DNA of 64,000 nt from Defluviimonas aquaemixtae (GTDB lineage: Bacteria; Pseudomonadota; Alphaproteobacteria; Rhodobacterales; Rhodobacteraceae): NCBI RefSeq assembly GCF_900302475.1, contig NZ_OMOQ01000001.1, positions 1,488,001 through 1,552,000 of the forward strand, given 5' to 3'. Below are positions 36,160-44,456 of this stretch, in pieces (within the stretch, counting starts at the first letter, position 1; every line of letters starts with the position of its first letter). Under the pieces are notes generated by a model, which saw only the letters and a list, made by a program, of their open reading frames with translations, was not told the DNA's origin and searched no databases. A program made the translations under genes and the position numbers.

Positions 36160-36780
36160 TCAATTCGGTCCGTGCCAGTCGATCTGGCAGATCTCGGCCG
36201 AGCGCCCGTCGAAGTCCCAGACACGACCGAAGGCGCGGACGCGGGCCTTGTCGGCCTTGGCCACTGTGATATCCGGCCCCATCCAATATTCGGTGTTGGT
36301 GATGACCATGTCCTTGCCGCCATGGCCTGGCACCGGGGAAATCTCGCCTCGGATCGCCTTGCCGACCGTGAGGCGGCGGGTCTTGCCCTCGGTCTCGAAC
36401 TGCACCGGCGCACGTTCGGCCCCAAGGAATTCGCTGACGAGCACCTTGAAGAGCCCTGTCGTGCCGCGCGCCTGGCCGGTGAAGACTTTCAGAAGCCCCT
36501 CATAAGCCTTGTCCGACGCGCGTTCGTCGATATAGGCCGCCGCCTTCCAGTTGCCGCGTCCCATCTTGCCGGGAATCTCCAGAAGAAGGCCAACGTTGAG
36601 ACCGGACAAGTCCTCGCCGTCGTAGTTACCCTTGTCGATGCGGATTCCGGCCCAGCCCATGCAGTAGCCTTCGGTCGGCGGGTGGTCGCCGAGCGAGATC
36701 ACGCAGGGGCAGAAAACGGTGCAGTTGCAGTTGAGGATCAATTCCCCCTTGATGGCCCATTCGGGCAGGTCTTTGGCCAT
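36160..36780 (-). CDS. DUF1326 protein, cysteine-rich N-terminus
   Basis: This 206-residue soluble protein belongs to the DUF1326 family of unknown function. It opens with a cysteine cluster, CNCTVFCPC (Cys 18, 20, 24, 26), plus a fifth Cys in EGYCMGW (40), suggesting metal or persulfide binding. Later parts (KVLVSEFLGAERAPVQFETE, TNTEYWMGPDITVAK) are beta-rich with no catalytic motif that I recognise. There is no signal peptide. It lies 21 bp after a DUF2182 membrane gene, a pairing I recall as recurrent, and 22 bp before dmdA, so it is probably co-transcribed with DMSP demethylation. A link to DMSP is inferred only from position. Confidence 0.85.
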   Translation of the reverse strand: MAKDLPEWAIKGELILNCNCTVFCPCVISLGDHPPTEGYCMGWAGIRIDKGNYDGEDLSGLNVGLLLEIPGKMGRGNWKAAAYIDERASDKAYEGLLKVFTGQARGTTGLFKVLVSEFLGAERAPVQFETEGKTRRLTVGKAIRGEISPVPGHGGKDMVITNTEYWMGPDITVAKADKARVRAFGRVWDFDGRSAEICQIDWHGPN

Positions 36781-36801
36781 GTCGTTCCTCCCTCAGACAG
36801 T

Positions 36802-37599
36802 TCAGATTGCACGGAGCGCCACTGCGCCGCCCGCGATGATCAGGGCCCAGCCACTGGGCCGGGTAAGCCAGCGCCCGATCTCGGGCAGTTTCTCGATGGT
36901 CATGAATACAGTCGCCGCCCCCATCCAGATCAGATTCATCGTACCGCCGATGAAGCCGAGACCCATCAGCGCCCAGCAGCAGCCGAAGCAAAGCGCGCCG
37001 AGGCGCAAGCCCATTCCGAAGGCGACGGGCGCGCCGGGGCGCCAGTGCTGCATGAAGAAGGTCAGCGGCATCCGGCAGCGCGACAGGCAGGCATGCTTGA
37101 GCGCAGAGAACTGGTAAAGCCCCGCCCCGACCAGAAGCGTCGCGGTGAGCCACGGCGAAAGGCTTGCCCCGAACGGCGTGAGAGCCCCCGCGCGTGCAAG
37201 CGTCCACTGAGCGGTCGCACCAAGCACTGCGCCTCCCAACCAGACCACCAGATAGCCGCCCACGAGAGCAGCAGCGCCGGTGCCGGTCGTCGCGCCGGCC
37301 GCGGAAAGGTCAACAAATGTCCTAAGCGCAGGCACGAAGGTCGGCAGCATCATCGCCGCCGCCATAAGCGCCCACATCGTCCAGAGCGCCAGCGGTTGAG
37401 CCTGCCCTGCCGATATGCAAAGCGCCGCCCAGAACTCCGACGGGACGGACTTGAGTTCTGCGCCGGGCATATCCCGCGCCATGAGCGCGACCGCAATCCA
37501 GGCAGCAAGCACCGCGCCGTAGAAGCCGAGCCAGCCCATGGCGCGAACGGACAGCCGCGCGTGCGCGAGCTTTTCGCCATGCAGGATGGGTGCGGACAT
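36802..37599 (-). CDS. DUF2182 predicted metal-binding integral membrane protein
   Basis: The 265-residue product has about six or seven hydrophobic segments and the DUF2182 hallmarks: WTMWALMAAAMMLPTFVPAL in an early helix and the Cys-containing loop ALKHACLSRCRMPLTFFMQ (CxxxC), followed by FGMGLRLGALCFGCCW. His, Met and Cys residues in and near helices suit binding of copper or a similar metal. ATG 37599 is used; the frame is open far upstream, but that part is antisense to the GntR gene. It is divergent from the GntR regulator and is the first gene of the putative five-gene dmdA operon. Confidence 0.82.
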   Translation of the reverse strand: MSAPILHGEKLAHARLSVRAMGWLGFYGAVLAAWIAVALMARDMPGAELKSVPSEFWAALCISAGQAQPLALWTMWALMAAAMMLPTFVPALRTFVDLSAAGATTGTGAAALVGGYLVVWLGGAVLGATAQWTLARAGALTPFGASLSPWLTATLLVGAGLYQFSALKHACLSRCRMPLTFFMQHWRPGAPVAFGMGLRLGALCFGCCWALMGLGFIGGTMNLIWMGAATVFMTIEKLPEIGRWLTRPSGWALIIAGGAVALRAI

Positions 37600-37673
37600 G
37601 GATGCCCTCGGGCGACTCGAAAAAGGATGGACGGACGCCGCCGTCGCGCATAGGGTCACGCCGATGCGCTCAA

Positions 37674-37698
37674 ATGTCAAACAATTAATGTCTGACAA
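37674..37698. promoter_or_regulatory. Tandem GntR/FadR-type operator repeats
   Basis: ATGTCAAACAA (37674-37684) and ATGTCTGACAA (37688-37698) are direct repeats with a 14-bp period. Both fit NTGTNNNACAA, close to the FadR-type consensus TNGTNNNACNA. They lie 22-46 bp before the GntR-family start and within the divergent region of the DUF2182-dmdA operon, so one regulator could control both sides. Confidence 0.6.
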
Positions 37699-37719
37699 TT
37701 GAATGGGCATGGAGGCGGC

Positions 37720-38454
37720 ATGGAAAAACTGGAGCTCGGTCCAGACGGCGAATTGCCGGTGCGTATCGCACGGGCGATCCGTGACGCGATCGTCGAGGGG
37801 CGGCTGATCGTCGACCAGCGCCTGCCTTCGGAGCAGGAACTGGCCGAGCAGTTCGGCGTCTCTCGTCCAACGGTGCGCGAAGCGCTGAAACGGCTCGCGG
37901 CGCAAAGCCTCATCCGCACCCAACGCGGAGCCACGGGCGGTGCCTTCGTCAACCGCATCTCCTACGAGGAGGCGGCGGACCAGCAAATCACCACCTCTAC
38001 CCTCCTGCTGTCGATGAACGCGGTCGACTTCGAGACCGCATGCGAGGCGCGTTACGCGCTTGAGCGCGCCTGTGTGCCATTCGCCGCCGGCCGGAGGGAG
38101 GCCGATCATCTTGCCGCGATGCGCGCCGAGATCCACCGACAGACGCAGCGCGGGCTGTCCGACGAGGGCTTCTGCGCCTCCGACGTGGCGTTTCACCGGG
38201 CGCTCGTCGATGCGGCGGGCAACCCCATCCTCTCCTATCAGCTCGCGGGTGCGGTCGAAGCGATGCAGCCCCTGATGAACATGATCACCTTCACGGCCCG
38301 GTCGCGCGAGAGGATCGTCTCTTTCCACACCGCCATCGCGGATGCGATCGAGGCGCGGGACGCGGGTTCGGCCGAGGCGGCGTTGGCAAAGCTTGCCGAC
38401 TACACGGTGAAGCTCGTCGACGATGTGCGGGCAAAGCGGCAGGCGCGGCGATAG
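37720..38454 (+). CDS. GntR-family (FadR/FCD subfamily) transcriptional regulator
   Basis: The 244-residue product has an N-terminal winged HTH (about residues 8-75: RLPSEQELAEQFGVSRPTVR followed by EALKRLAAQSLIRTQRG) and a C-terminal all-helical FCD ligand domain, with DVAFHRALVDAAGNP and FHTAIADAIEARD supplying the usual metal-binding Asp and His residues. ATG 37720 with GGAGG 4 nt upstream is preferred over a TTG at 37699 inside the operator region. It faces away from the DUF2182-DUF1326-dmdA-acuI-GFA operon, and two operator-like repeats lie between. It is a good candidate DMSP- or acrylate-responsive regulator, by inference from position. Confidence 0.9.
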   Translation: MEKLELGPDGELPVRIARAIRDAIVEGRLIVDQRLPSEQELAEQFGVSRPTVREALKRLAAQSLIRTQRGATGGAFVNRISYEEAADQQITTSTLLLSMNAVDFETACEARYALERACVPFAAGRREADHLAAMRAEIHRQTQRGLSDEGFCASDVAFHRALVDAAGNPILSYQLAGAVEAMQPLMNMITFTARSRERIVSFHTAIADAIEARDAGSAEAALAKLADYTVKLVDDVRAKRQARR

Positions 38455-38594
38455 CGCCTCGCGGGAAAGCCCATTGCCATGGCCGAACGACGCCTCCGGC
38501 CTCAGCAGCACGGGTGCCGGAGTTTCGTCTTCCGTGCCGCATGTGTATGATGCCGAGAGCAGGCGCCGCTTGGATCGGGGTGGACGGAGCAACA

Positions 38595-39101
38595 ATGATC
38601 GATCGCCGCAATCGGCCGAGCTCGATCCTGTGCTACGGGGTTATCTGCGCCGTCCTGGCGCTCGCGGTTTGGTTAGCAGGAACCGCACGCGCGGCCGAAC
38701 ACTGCGGAGAAGTGAATGCCCTCGTGAATGCGGCGCGGTCGAACTTCCAAGGCATCGCGACTGGTGGAACAGCCCCGGCAGCGCCGCAGGCGCCGGACGC
38801 TGTCGCGAATTGCGCCGTCAGCCCGTCACTGTCGGGGGCGAACGTCTATCATTGCGCATGGCAATACCAATATCGATCAACACGAGCCCATCGGGCATTC
38901 GATGCGCTCCAAGGCCTGATCCGGGACTGCTTCGGGAATCGCGCCCACATGCGCAAGGATCAAGGCGTCAATCACCCCGATTCTTACGACCTGCGCCAGT
39001 ACCGGCTGGACAGCGTCGAAATGTCGGTCTCGATCAAGGATAAGGCGGCGCAGCAAGCCACCTTCGTGTTCCTCCGCATTCTCGGCGAAGCGGACGGCTG
39101 A
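38595..39101 (+). CDS. Secreted protein of unknown function
   Basis: The 168-residue product has a clear Sec signal peptide (RRNRP then ILCYGVICAVLALAVWLAGT, cleavage ARA/AEHC), predicting a periplasmic or exported mature protein of about 140 residues. The mature part has five cysteines (CGEV, NCAV, HCAW, DCFG and no obvious CxxC), which may form disulfides, and a beta-rich end (YRLDSVEMSVSIKD). I recognise no domain. ATG 38595 is chosen because it gives a proper signal sequence; the frame is open a little further upstream. It stands alone, 140 bp after the GntR gene and convergent with the next operon. A weak inverted repeat (TGCGCAC 39136-39142, GTGCGCA 39145-39151) follows. Confidence 0.6.
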   Translation: MIDRRNRPSSILCYGVICAVLALAVWLAGTARAAEHCGEVNALVNAARSNFQGIATGGTAPAAPQAPDAVANCAVSPSLSGANVYHCAWQYQYRSTRAHRAFDALQGLIRDCFGNRAHMRKDQGVNHPDSYDLRQYRLDSVEMSVSIKDKAAQQATFVFLRILGEADG

Positions 39102-39179
39102 TGACCTGTCCGTCATTGCGCCCCTCCCGGCAGAGTGCGCACCCGTGCGCATGCCTGCCCAACCGGTCGAGCGCGAACC

Positions 39180-40823
39180 CTACCCTTGGGCTTTCGCCGC
39201 CCGTTCCTTCAACAGCTTGGTGAGCCAGTCAGGGTCCATTTCGGGGACCGACGACAGCAGAAGCTCGGTATAAGGGTCGTGGGGCGGTTCGAACATCTCG
39301 TCCTTCGGCCCCTGCTCCACTACGCGGCCGTTCTGCATCACGACGACCTCGTCGGCGATGGCGCGCACGGTGGCGAGGTCGTGCGTGATGAACATGTAGG
39401 CGAGGTCGAACTCGGTCTGCAGCCGGTCGAGCAGCTTAAGAATGCCCTCGGCCACGAGCTGGTCGAGGGCAGACGTCACCTCGTCACAGATGATGAATTC
39501 CGGCTCTGCCGCAAGCGCCCGGGCGATGCCGATGCGCTGTTTCTGACCGCCCGAAAGTTCCGACGGCAGGCGGTCGATATAGATGTCGGGTTCAAGTTCG
39601 ATGAGGTGCAGAAGATCGCGGATCCGTTCGGTGAGCGCCTTGCCGTGCAGCCTGAGATACATTTGCGCCGGGCGCCCGATCAGTTCGCGCAGCCGCAGCT
39701 TGGGGTTTAGCGCGGTGTCGGCCATCTGGTAGATCATCTGCGCCTGGCGCAATTGATCGCGGCTCCGCTGGCGGTAGTCCGGCGGCAGCGGCTTGCCGTT
39801 GAACAGGACCTGGCCCTGACGCGGCGGCAGAAGGCCGGTGATGACCCGCGCGGCGGTAGACTTACCCGATCCGCTTTCGCCGACGACCGCGACGGTGCGT
39901 CGCCGGTGCACATCAAAGTTGATGTTCTTTAGAATGTCCGCCGCACCATAGCCCGCCGTCACGCCTTTGACCGAGACCACGGGCACCGTGCCTTCCGCTA
40001 CGGGCGGCTGGACGGCACGTGCGTGACTTCGCACGGCCCAAAGTGATTTCGTATAGTCGTCCTTTGGGCTGGATAGCATCGTGCGCGTGTCGGCCTCTTC
40101 GACCTCGTCGCCGCGCAGAAGAACCTTGATCCGGTCGGCCATCTGCGCCACGACCGCGAGGTCGTGGGTGATGTAGATCGCGGCCGTATCGAACTGGGCG
40201 ACGATGTCACGGATCGCCGACAGGACCTCGATCTGCGTCGTCACGTCCAGGGCCGTCGTCGGCTCGTCAAAGATGATCAGGTCGGGTCGGCAGGACATCG
40301 CCATCGCCGTCATGGCCCGCTGAAGCTGTCCGCCCGAGACCTGGTGCGGATAGCGGAATCCGATCTCCTCGGGACTGGGCAGCTGCATCCGGCGATACAG
40401 TTCGAATGCGTCGCGTTCCGCCTCCGCCCGGCTCATCACGCCGTGCTGGACCGGCGCTTCACTGTACTGATCGATCAGCCGGTGCGCCGGATTGAAGCTG
40501 GCTGCCGCCGACTGCGCAACATAGGCAATGCGCTTGCCACGCAGGGACCGCTTTTCGGCCTCGGACGCCTTCATGAGGTCGGTGCCGTCGAAGTCGATCG
40601 TACCGCCTGATATCCGGCAGCCGTCGCGGGTGAAGCCCATCGCAGCGAGGCCCAGAGTCGACTTGCCGGCACCAGACTCGCCGATCAGCCCAAGTACTTC
40701 ACCTTTGTGAAGCGTTAGATCGACACCCTTGATGATCGGCGACCACGTCTCCTCCGACCGGCCTTCGATATGAATGTCGCGCATCGTCAGAAGGACGGGC
40801 TTGTTGGTCGTGTCGTCTTTCAT
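39180..40823 (-). CDS. Fused double ATPase of the second peptide-type ABC importer
   Basis: The 547-residue product has two ATPase domains. The first has Walker A GESGAGKST, VSGGQLQRAMTAMAMSCRPD and DEPTTALDV; the second has GESGSGKST, LSGGQKQRIGIARALAAEP and the Walker B-like IICDEVTSALD, where Val replaces the usual Pro after the catalytic Glu. There is no Cys-rich oligopeptide C-terminal motif, and the linker between domains is short, so it is closer to YejF/GsiA-like fusions than to the ATPase at 19.8 kb. It is the last gene of the enolase-binding protein-permease-permease-ATPase operon and starts 4 bp after the second permease stop. Confidence 0.94.
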   Translation of the reverse strand: MKDDTTNKPVLLTMRDIHIEGRSEETWSPIIKGVDLTLHKGEVLGLIGESGAGKSTLGLAAMGFTRDGCRISGGTIDFDGTDLMKASEAEKRSLRGKRIAYVAQSAAASFNPAHRLIDQYSEAPVQHGVMSRAEAERDAFELYRRMQLPSPEEIGFRYPHQVSGGQLQRAMTAMAMSCRPDLIIFDEPTTALDVTTQIEVLSAIRDIVAQFDTAAIYITHDLAVVAQMADRIKVLLRGDEVEEADTRTMLSSPKDDYTKSLWAVRSHARAVQPPVAEGTVPVVSVKGVTAGYGAADILKNINFDVHRRRTVAVVGESGSGKSTAARVITGLLPPRQGQVLFNGKPLPPDYRQRSRDQLRQAQMIYQMADTALNPKLRLRELIGRPAQMYLRLHGKALTERIRDLLHLIELEPDIYIDRLPSELSGGQKQRIGIARALAAEPEFIICDEVTSALDQLVAEGILKLLDRLQTEFDLAYMFITHDLATVRAIADEVVVMQNGRVVEQGPKDEMFEPPHDPYTELLLSSVPEMDPDWLTKLLKERAAKAQG

Positions 40824-40827
40824 GACC

Positions 40828-41751
40828 TTACTCCTTCAGACCGCTCGCCCGGTGCAGCATCCAGTCCACGACGAAGTTGACCGCAACCGTTAGCAGCGCG
40901 ATGGCGCCGGCCGGCAATAGCGGCGTGACGTCGCCGAATGTGATGAGGGCGGCGTTCTCGCGCACCATCGAGCCCCAGTCCGCCGTCGGCGGCTGTATGC
41001 CGACGCCGAGGAATGACAGCGCCGCGATGGTGAGAAAGACGAAGCAGAATCGCAGTCCAAACTCGGCGACCAGAGGCGCCATGGCATTGGGCAGTATCTC
41101 GCGCGTGATGAGCCGCCAGAGCCCCTCGCCCCTCAGCTTCGCAGCCTCGATGTAGTCCATCACAACGATGTTCATGGCGACCGACCGGGCCAGCCGAAAG
41201 ACGCGGGTGGAGTCGATCGTCGCGATGACAAGGATCAGCGTGACAACCGATGTGCCGAATATCGCGAGAAGCAGGAGCGAGAATATCAAAGACGGGATAG
41301 CCATGAGAATATCGACAAGTCGGCTCAGCGCCTGGTCTATCCAGCCGCCGACCGTCGCGGCAAGCAGTCCCAGGATGGAACCGATTGCGAAGGCGAGCGC
41401 CGTCGTCGCGAAGGCGATGCCCACCGTGTTGCGCGCGCCGTAGATCAGGCGTGAGAACATGTCGCGGCCGAGATTGTCTGTGCCGAAGATGTGAGTGGAA
41501 TCCCAAGGAAGGAACTGGCCACCCACCACGGCCCGCTCGGCGTAGGGCGCAATCACCGGCGCGAAGATCGCCGTCAAGATATAGAGCACGATCACCAGCA
41601 TGCCGAAGGCCGCCGTGATCGGTGCGGTCCTGAGAGCTCGCGCCGTGGGACCCCGGGTGACTGACACCGCAACGGTGCGGAACAGCCATCCCGCGCCCAT
41701 GGCAAGCGCGATGGCCACCGCGATCCAGAACAACGTTATCAGAGTGTTCAT
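40828..41751 (-). CDS. Peptide-type ABC transporter permease (DppC family)
   Basis: The 307-residue inner-membrane protein has two N-terminal hydrophobic segments, then HIFGTDNLGRDMFSRLIYGA, the DppC motif, the coupling loop MDYIEAAKLRGEGLWRLITR and LSFLGVGIQPPTADWGSMV near the end. ATG 41751 is taken because the upstream part of the frame overlaps the preceding permease. The first helix (LFWIAVAIALAMGAGWLF) is additional to the usual DppC set. It starts 10 bp after its partner permease stop and is 4 bp from the ATPase gene. Confidence 0.94.
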   Translation of the reverse strand: MNTLITLFWIAVAIALAMGAGWLFRTVAVSVTRGPTARALRTAPITAAFGMLVIVLYILTAIFAPVIAPYAERAVVGGQFLPWDSTHIFGTDNLGRDMFSRLIYGARNTVGIAFATTALAFAIGSILGLLAATVGGWIDQALSRLVDILMAIPSLIFSLLLLAIFGTSVVTLILVIATIDSTRVFRLARSVAMNIVVMDYIEAAKLRGEGLWRLITREILPNAMAPLVAEFGLRFCFVFLTIAALSFLGVGIQPPTADWGSMVRENAALITFGDVTPLLPAGAIALLTVAVNFVVDWMLHRASGLKE

Positions 41752-41761
41752 GCGCCCCTTC

Positions 41762-42715
41762 CTACTTGCGGTGGATGAGACGCGGATTCGACAAAGTCGA
41801 CAGCACGTCCGCCGTGAGGTTGAGAAGCACATAGGCCGCCGCGAAGATCAGCGCGACTGCCTGCACAACGGGAATGTCGCGCTTCGACACCGAGTCGACC
41901 ATGAGCTGGCCGAGGCCGGGATATACGAAGACCACTTCGACGACGACGACCCCGGTAATGAGGTAAGCGAGGTTCAGCGCAACGACGGTGATGATTGGTG
42001 CGAGCGCGTTCGGCAGCGCGTGCTTCAGGATAACGCGCATCGGGTTCATGCCCTTCAGCCGCGCCATCTCGATATAGGGCGAGGCGAGAAGGTTGATGAT
42101 CGCCGCCCGCGTCATCCGCATCATGTGCGCGGTGACAACCAGCGTGAGTGTGAGCGCAGGCAGGAAGGCGCGATAGAGCGACTCGCCGAAGCCCGTATTT
42201 GCGTCGATCCGCGTCATCGAGGGAAAGAGCCCCGCCTGGGCGAGCACGAAGATCAGGATGTAGGCGACGAAAAATTCGGGGAACGAAATCGAGGTCAGGG
42301 CCAGCGCGTTGGCACTCCGGTCGAAGAAAGTGTTGCGGAAGAGCGCAGCGAGGACGCCGAGCGTCAGGGACAACGGCACGGCGATCGCCGCCGCGTAGAG
42401 CGCGAGGAACAGCGTGTTGCCAAGCCGCGTGCCGATCAGATCGGAAATAGGCCGCTTGTTGGCGAGCGACGTGCCGAAATCGCCCTGCAACGCGCCCGCG
42501 AGCCAGTTGAGGTAACGCGTGTGGGCCGGCTGGTCGAGCCCGAGCTCTCTGCGAAAGGCCGCGAGCGTTTCCTCGGTCGCGGACTGTCCGAGGACCGCCC
42601 GGGCAAGGTCGCCGGGCAGCATCTCGGTCGCCGAGAAAATGATCAGCGATATCACGAACAGCGTCAGCACGCCGAGTGCCAGACGTTTTGCGATCATTGT
42701 CCAGATTGCGGACAC
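41762..42715 (-). CDS. Peptide-type ABC transporter permease (DppB family)
   Basis: The 317-residue product is a standard DppB-type permease: N-terminal helix (MIAKRLALGVLTLFVISLII), LGQSATEETLAAFRRELGLD, a periplasmic stretch, and the coupling loop EMARLKGMNPMRVILKHALP before the last helices, with VVVVEVVFVYPGLGQLMVDS typical of the subfamily. It is 107 bp after the binding-protein stop; that gap holds two strong palindromes. It pairs with the DppC-type permease that follows. Confidence 0.95.
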   Translation of the reverse strand: MSAIWTMIAKRLALGVLTLFVISLIIFSATEMLPGDLARAVLGQSATEETLAAFRRELGLDQPAHTRYLNWLAGALQGDFGTSLANKRPISDLIGTRLGNTLFLALYAAAIAVPLSLTLGVLAALFRNTFFDRSANALALTSISFPEFFVAYILIFVLAQAGLFPSMTRIDANTGFGESLYRAFLPALTLTLVVTAHMMRMTRAAIINLLASPYIEMARLKGMNPMRVILKHALPNALAPIITVVALNLAYLITGVVVVEVVFVYPGLGQLMVDSVSKRDIPVVQAVALIFAAAYVLLNLTADVLSTLSNPRLIHRK

Positions 42716-42768
42716 GTTGAGCCCCCCTGGTCCTTGTTATCGGCCGACCTCGCGGGCCGTTCTTCTTG

Positions 42769-42814
42769 GCCCCTCGAGGGGCAGAGAGGCTCCGGCGCAA
42801 GTTGCGCCGGAGCC
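42769..42814 (-). repeat. Two strong hairpins between binding protein and permease genes
   Basis: A perfect palindrome GCCCCTCGAGGGGC (42769-42782) and a 13-bp perfect inverted repeat, GGCTCCGGCGCAA (42788-42800) and TTGCGCCGGAGCC (42802-42814), lie just after the binding-protein stop. No T-run follows on the minus strand. They should protect the 3' end of the binding-protein message or partly block read-through, setting its excess over the permeases. Confidence 0.65.
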
Positions 42815-42822
42815 GGTCAGCT

Positions 42823-44394
42823 TCAGGCGAACCACCACCGTTCGAGGGCGCGGAAGCCGTCGAGCGTCCAGTTGGCCGCAACCTGTTCGTCATGGGCAAC
42901 CTTGTCGGTCATCGCCATGACGTAGCTCGCATACATCGGGACGACAGTGCCGCCCTCGTTCGAGAGGATGGCCTGCATCTCGTAGTACATCTCACGGCGC
43001 TTGTCCTCGTCGAGCTCGGAGCGCGCGGCGGCGAGAAGCTCGTTGAAGCGCTCGTTCTCCCAGAAGCTCTCGTTCCACGGCGCACCCGACGCGTAGGCGG
43101 TGGAAAACATCCAGTCCTCGGTCGGACGGCCGCCCCAGTAGGAGGCGGTCCAGCCCTTCTTCATCCAGACATTGTCCCAGTAGCCGTCGTTTGGCTCGCG
43201 CACAACCTCAATTGTGATGCCGGCGGCAGCCGCCTTTTCGGAATAGAGAACCGCGGCGTCGACCGATCCCGAAAACGCCGCGTCGGCGGCCGAAAGCTGG
43301 ACGGTCAGACTGTCCATGCCAGCTTCCTTGAGGTGGAATTTCGCCTTGTCGGGGTCGTAGGTGCGCTGCTCCAGATCGGCGTTGTAGAAGCGGTTCGACG
43401 GGCCGATCGGGTGGTCGTTACCGACGCTTCCATAGCCTTGCAGGATCTTGTCGACCATCTCCTGCCGGTCGACCGCGTATTTCAGCGCAAGGCGAACGTT
43501 GTTGTCGCTGAACGGCGCGGCGCGCGTATCCATCGGGAAGACGTAGTGCTGCGTACCCGTGGTCGAGAGAATGACGATCCCCGGCGCGCGCTGCAAAAGC
43601 CCCACGGTGTTAAGATCGACCGGATCGATCACGTCCACCTCGCCGGTGATGAGCGCGTTCTGGCGTGCGGCGGCGTCGTGGATCACGTTCATCTCGATCC
43701 CGTCGAACCAGGCGCGTCCCTCTTTCCAGTAATTTGGGTTGCGCGTCAGGCTTGCAGAGACGCCCGGCTCCCAGGCATCGATGACGTAGGCGCCGCAGCC
43801 GTCGTTCGAAGTAGGGTCAATCTTGCCGTCCGCCGAGGGCAGGATCGGCAGGTGATAATCCGACATGATGAACGGGAAGTCGGCGTTGCCCGCATTGAGC
43901 GTGAAGATCACGACGTTCGGACCGTCAGCCTTGATGTCGACGATCGGATCGACGATCGGCTTGGCCGCCGATTTCGAGTCTTCGCCGCGATGGTGATTGA
44001 TCGAGGCTATGACGTCATCCGCAGTCATCGTCTTGCCACTGTGGTAGGTAACGCCTTCGCGCAGCTTGAACGTCCAGGTGGCCGCATCCGCCGAGGCTTC
44101 CCAGCTTTCGGCGAGCTCGCCGACAAGCGAATGGTCCGGCGCAATCTCGGTCAGATAGGCGCAGCGTGCGGTGTGCAGGACCTGGACGAACTGCGAGTCC
44201 CACGTCGCGGGATCAGAGCTGTCGGTCGTGCTGCCGCTCGCCTGCGCCAGCCGCAGGATGCCGCCCTTCTTGGGCTCTGCCGCCGCGCGGCGCACGCTTG
44301 CGGGCAGAATCAAGCCCGCGGCGCCTAGGGCTGTCGCCCCCTGAAGCAGCCCGCGGCGGCTGAGCCCGCCCATTCTGCGATCGTGTTCGGTCAT
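42823..44394 (-). CDS. Peptide-type ABC transporter periplasmic binding protein (SBP family 5), Tat-exported
   Basis: The 523-residue product has a Tat signal (GLSRRGLLQGATALGAAGLI, processing near RRAAA/EPKK) and family 5 landmarks: LVGELAESWEASADAATWTF, KLREGVTYHSGKTMTADDVI, DGCGAYVIDAWEPG and VRLALKYAVDRQEMVDKIL. AAGGAGG lies 6 nt before ATG 44394. It lies 62 bp after the enolase-superfamily gene in the same operon, so the solute may be a substrate of that enzyme (a sugar acid or related hydroxy acid) rather than a peptide; this is inference. Confidence 0.94.
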   Translation of the reverse strand: MTEHDRRMGGLSRRGLLQGATALGAAGLILPASVRRAAAEPKKGGILRLAQASGSTTDSSDPATWDSQFVQVLHTARCAYLTEIAPDHSLVGELAESWEASADAATWTFKLREGVTYHSGKTMTADDVIASINHHRGEDSKSAAKPIVDPIVDIKADGPNVVIFTLNAGNADFPFIMSDYHLPILPSADGKIDPTSNDGCGAYVIDAWEPGVSASLTRNPNYWKEGRAWFDGIEMNVIHDAAARQNALITGEVDVIDPVDLNTVGLLQRAPGIVILSTTGTQHYVFPMDTRAAPFSDNNVRLALKYAVDRQEMVDKILQGYGSVGNDHPIGPSNRFYNADLEQRTYDPDKAKFHLKEAGMDSLTVQLSAADAAFSGSVDAAVLYSEKAAAAGITIEVVREPNDGYWDNVWMKKGWTASYWGGRPTEDWMFSTAYASGAPWNESFWENERFNELLAAARSELDEDKRREMYYEMQAILSNEGGTVVPMYASYVMAMTDKVAHDEQVAANWTLDGFRALERWWFA

Positions 44395-44456
44395 GATATC
44401 CTCCTTGTTGTTCGGGTTCTGTTTGTGTTCGATTACGGCCGCGCGGCGGCGCAGCG

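Noticed and set aside
36100..37653. 517-codon plus-strand frame over DUF1326 and DUF2182
   Set aside because: Low-complexity Arg/His/Gly composition and complete overlap with two recognisable families on the other strand.
37699..37719. TTG at 37699 as start of the GntR regulator
   Set aside because: It would put seven residues inside the operator repeats and lacks a ribosome site; ATG 37720 has GGAGG at proper spacing.
39136..39151. Inverted repeat TGCGCAC/GTGCGCA as a terminator between the secreted protein gene and the second ABC operon
   Set aside because: Arms are 7 bp with only 2 nt between, and no T-run follows on either strand; too weak to call.
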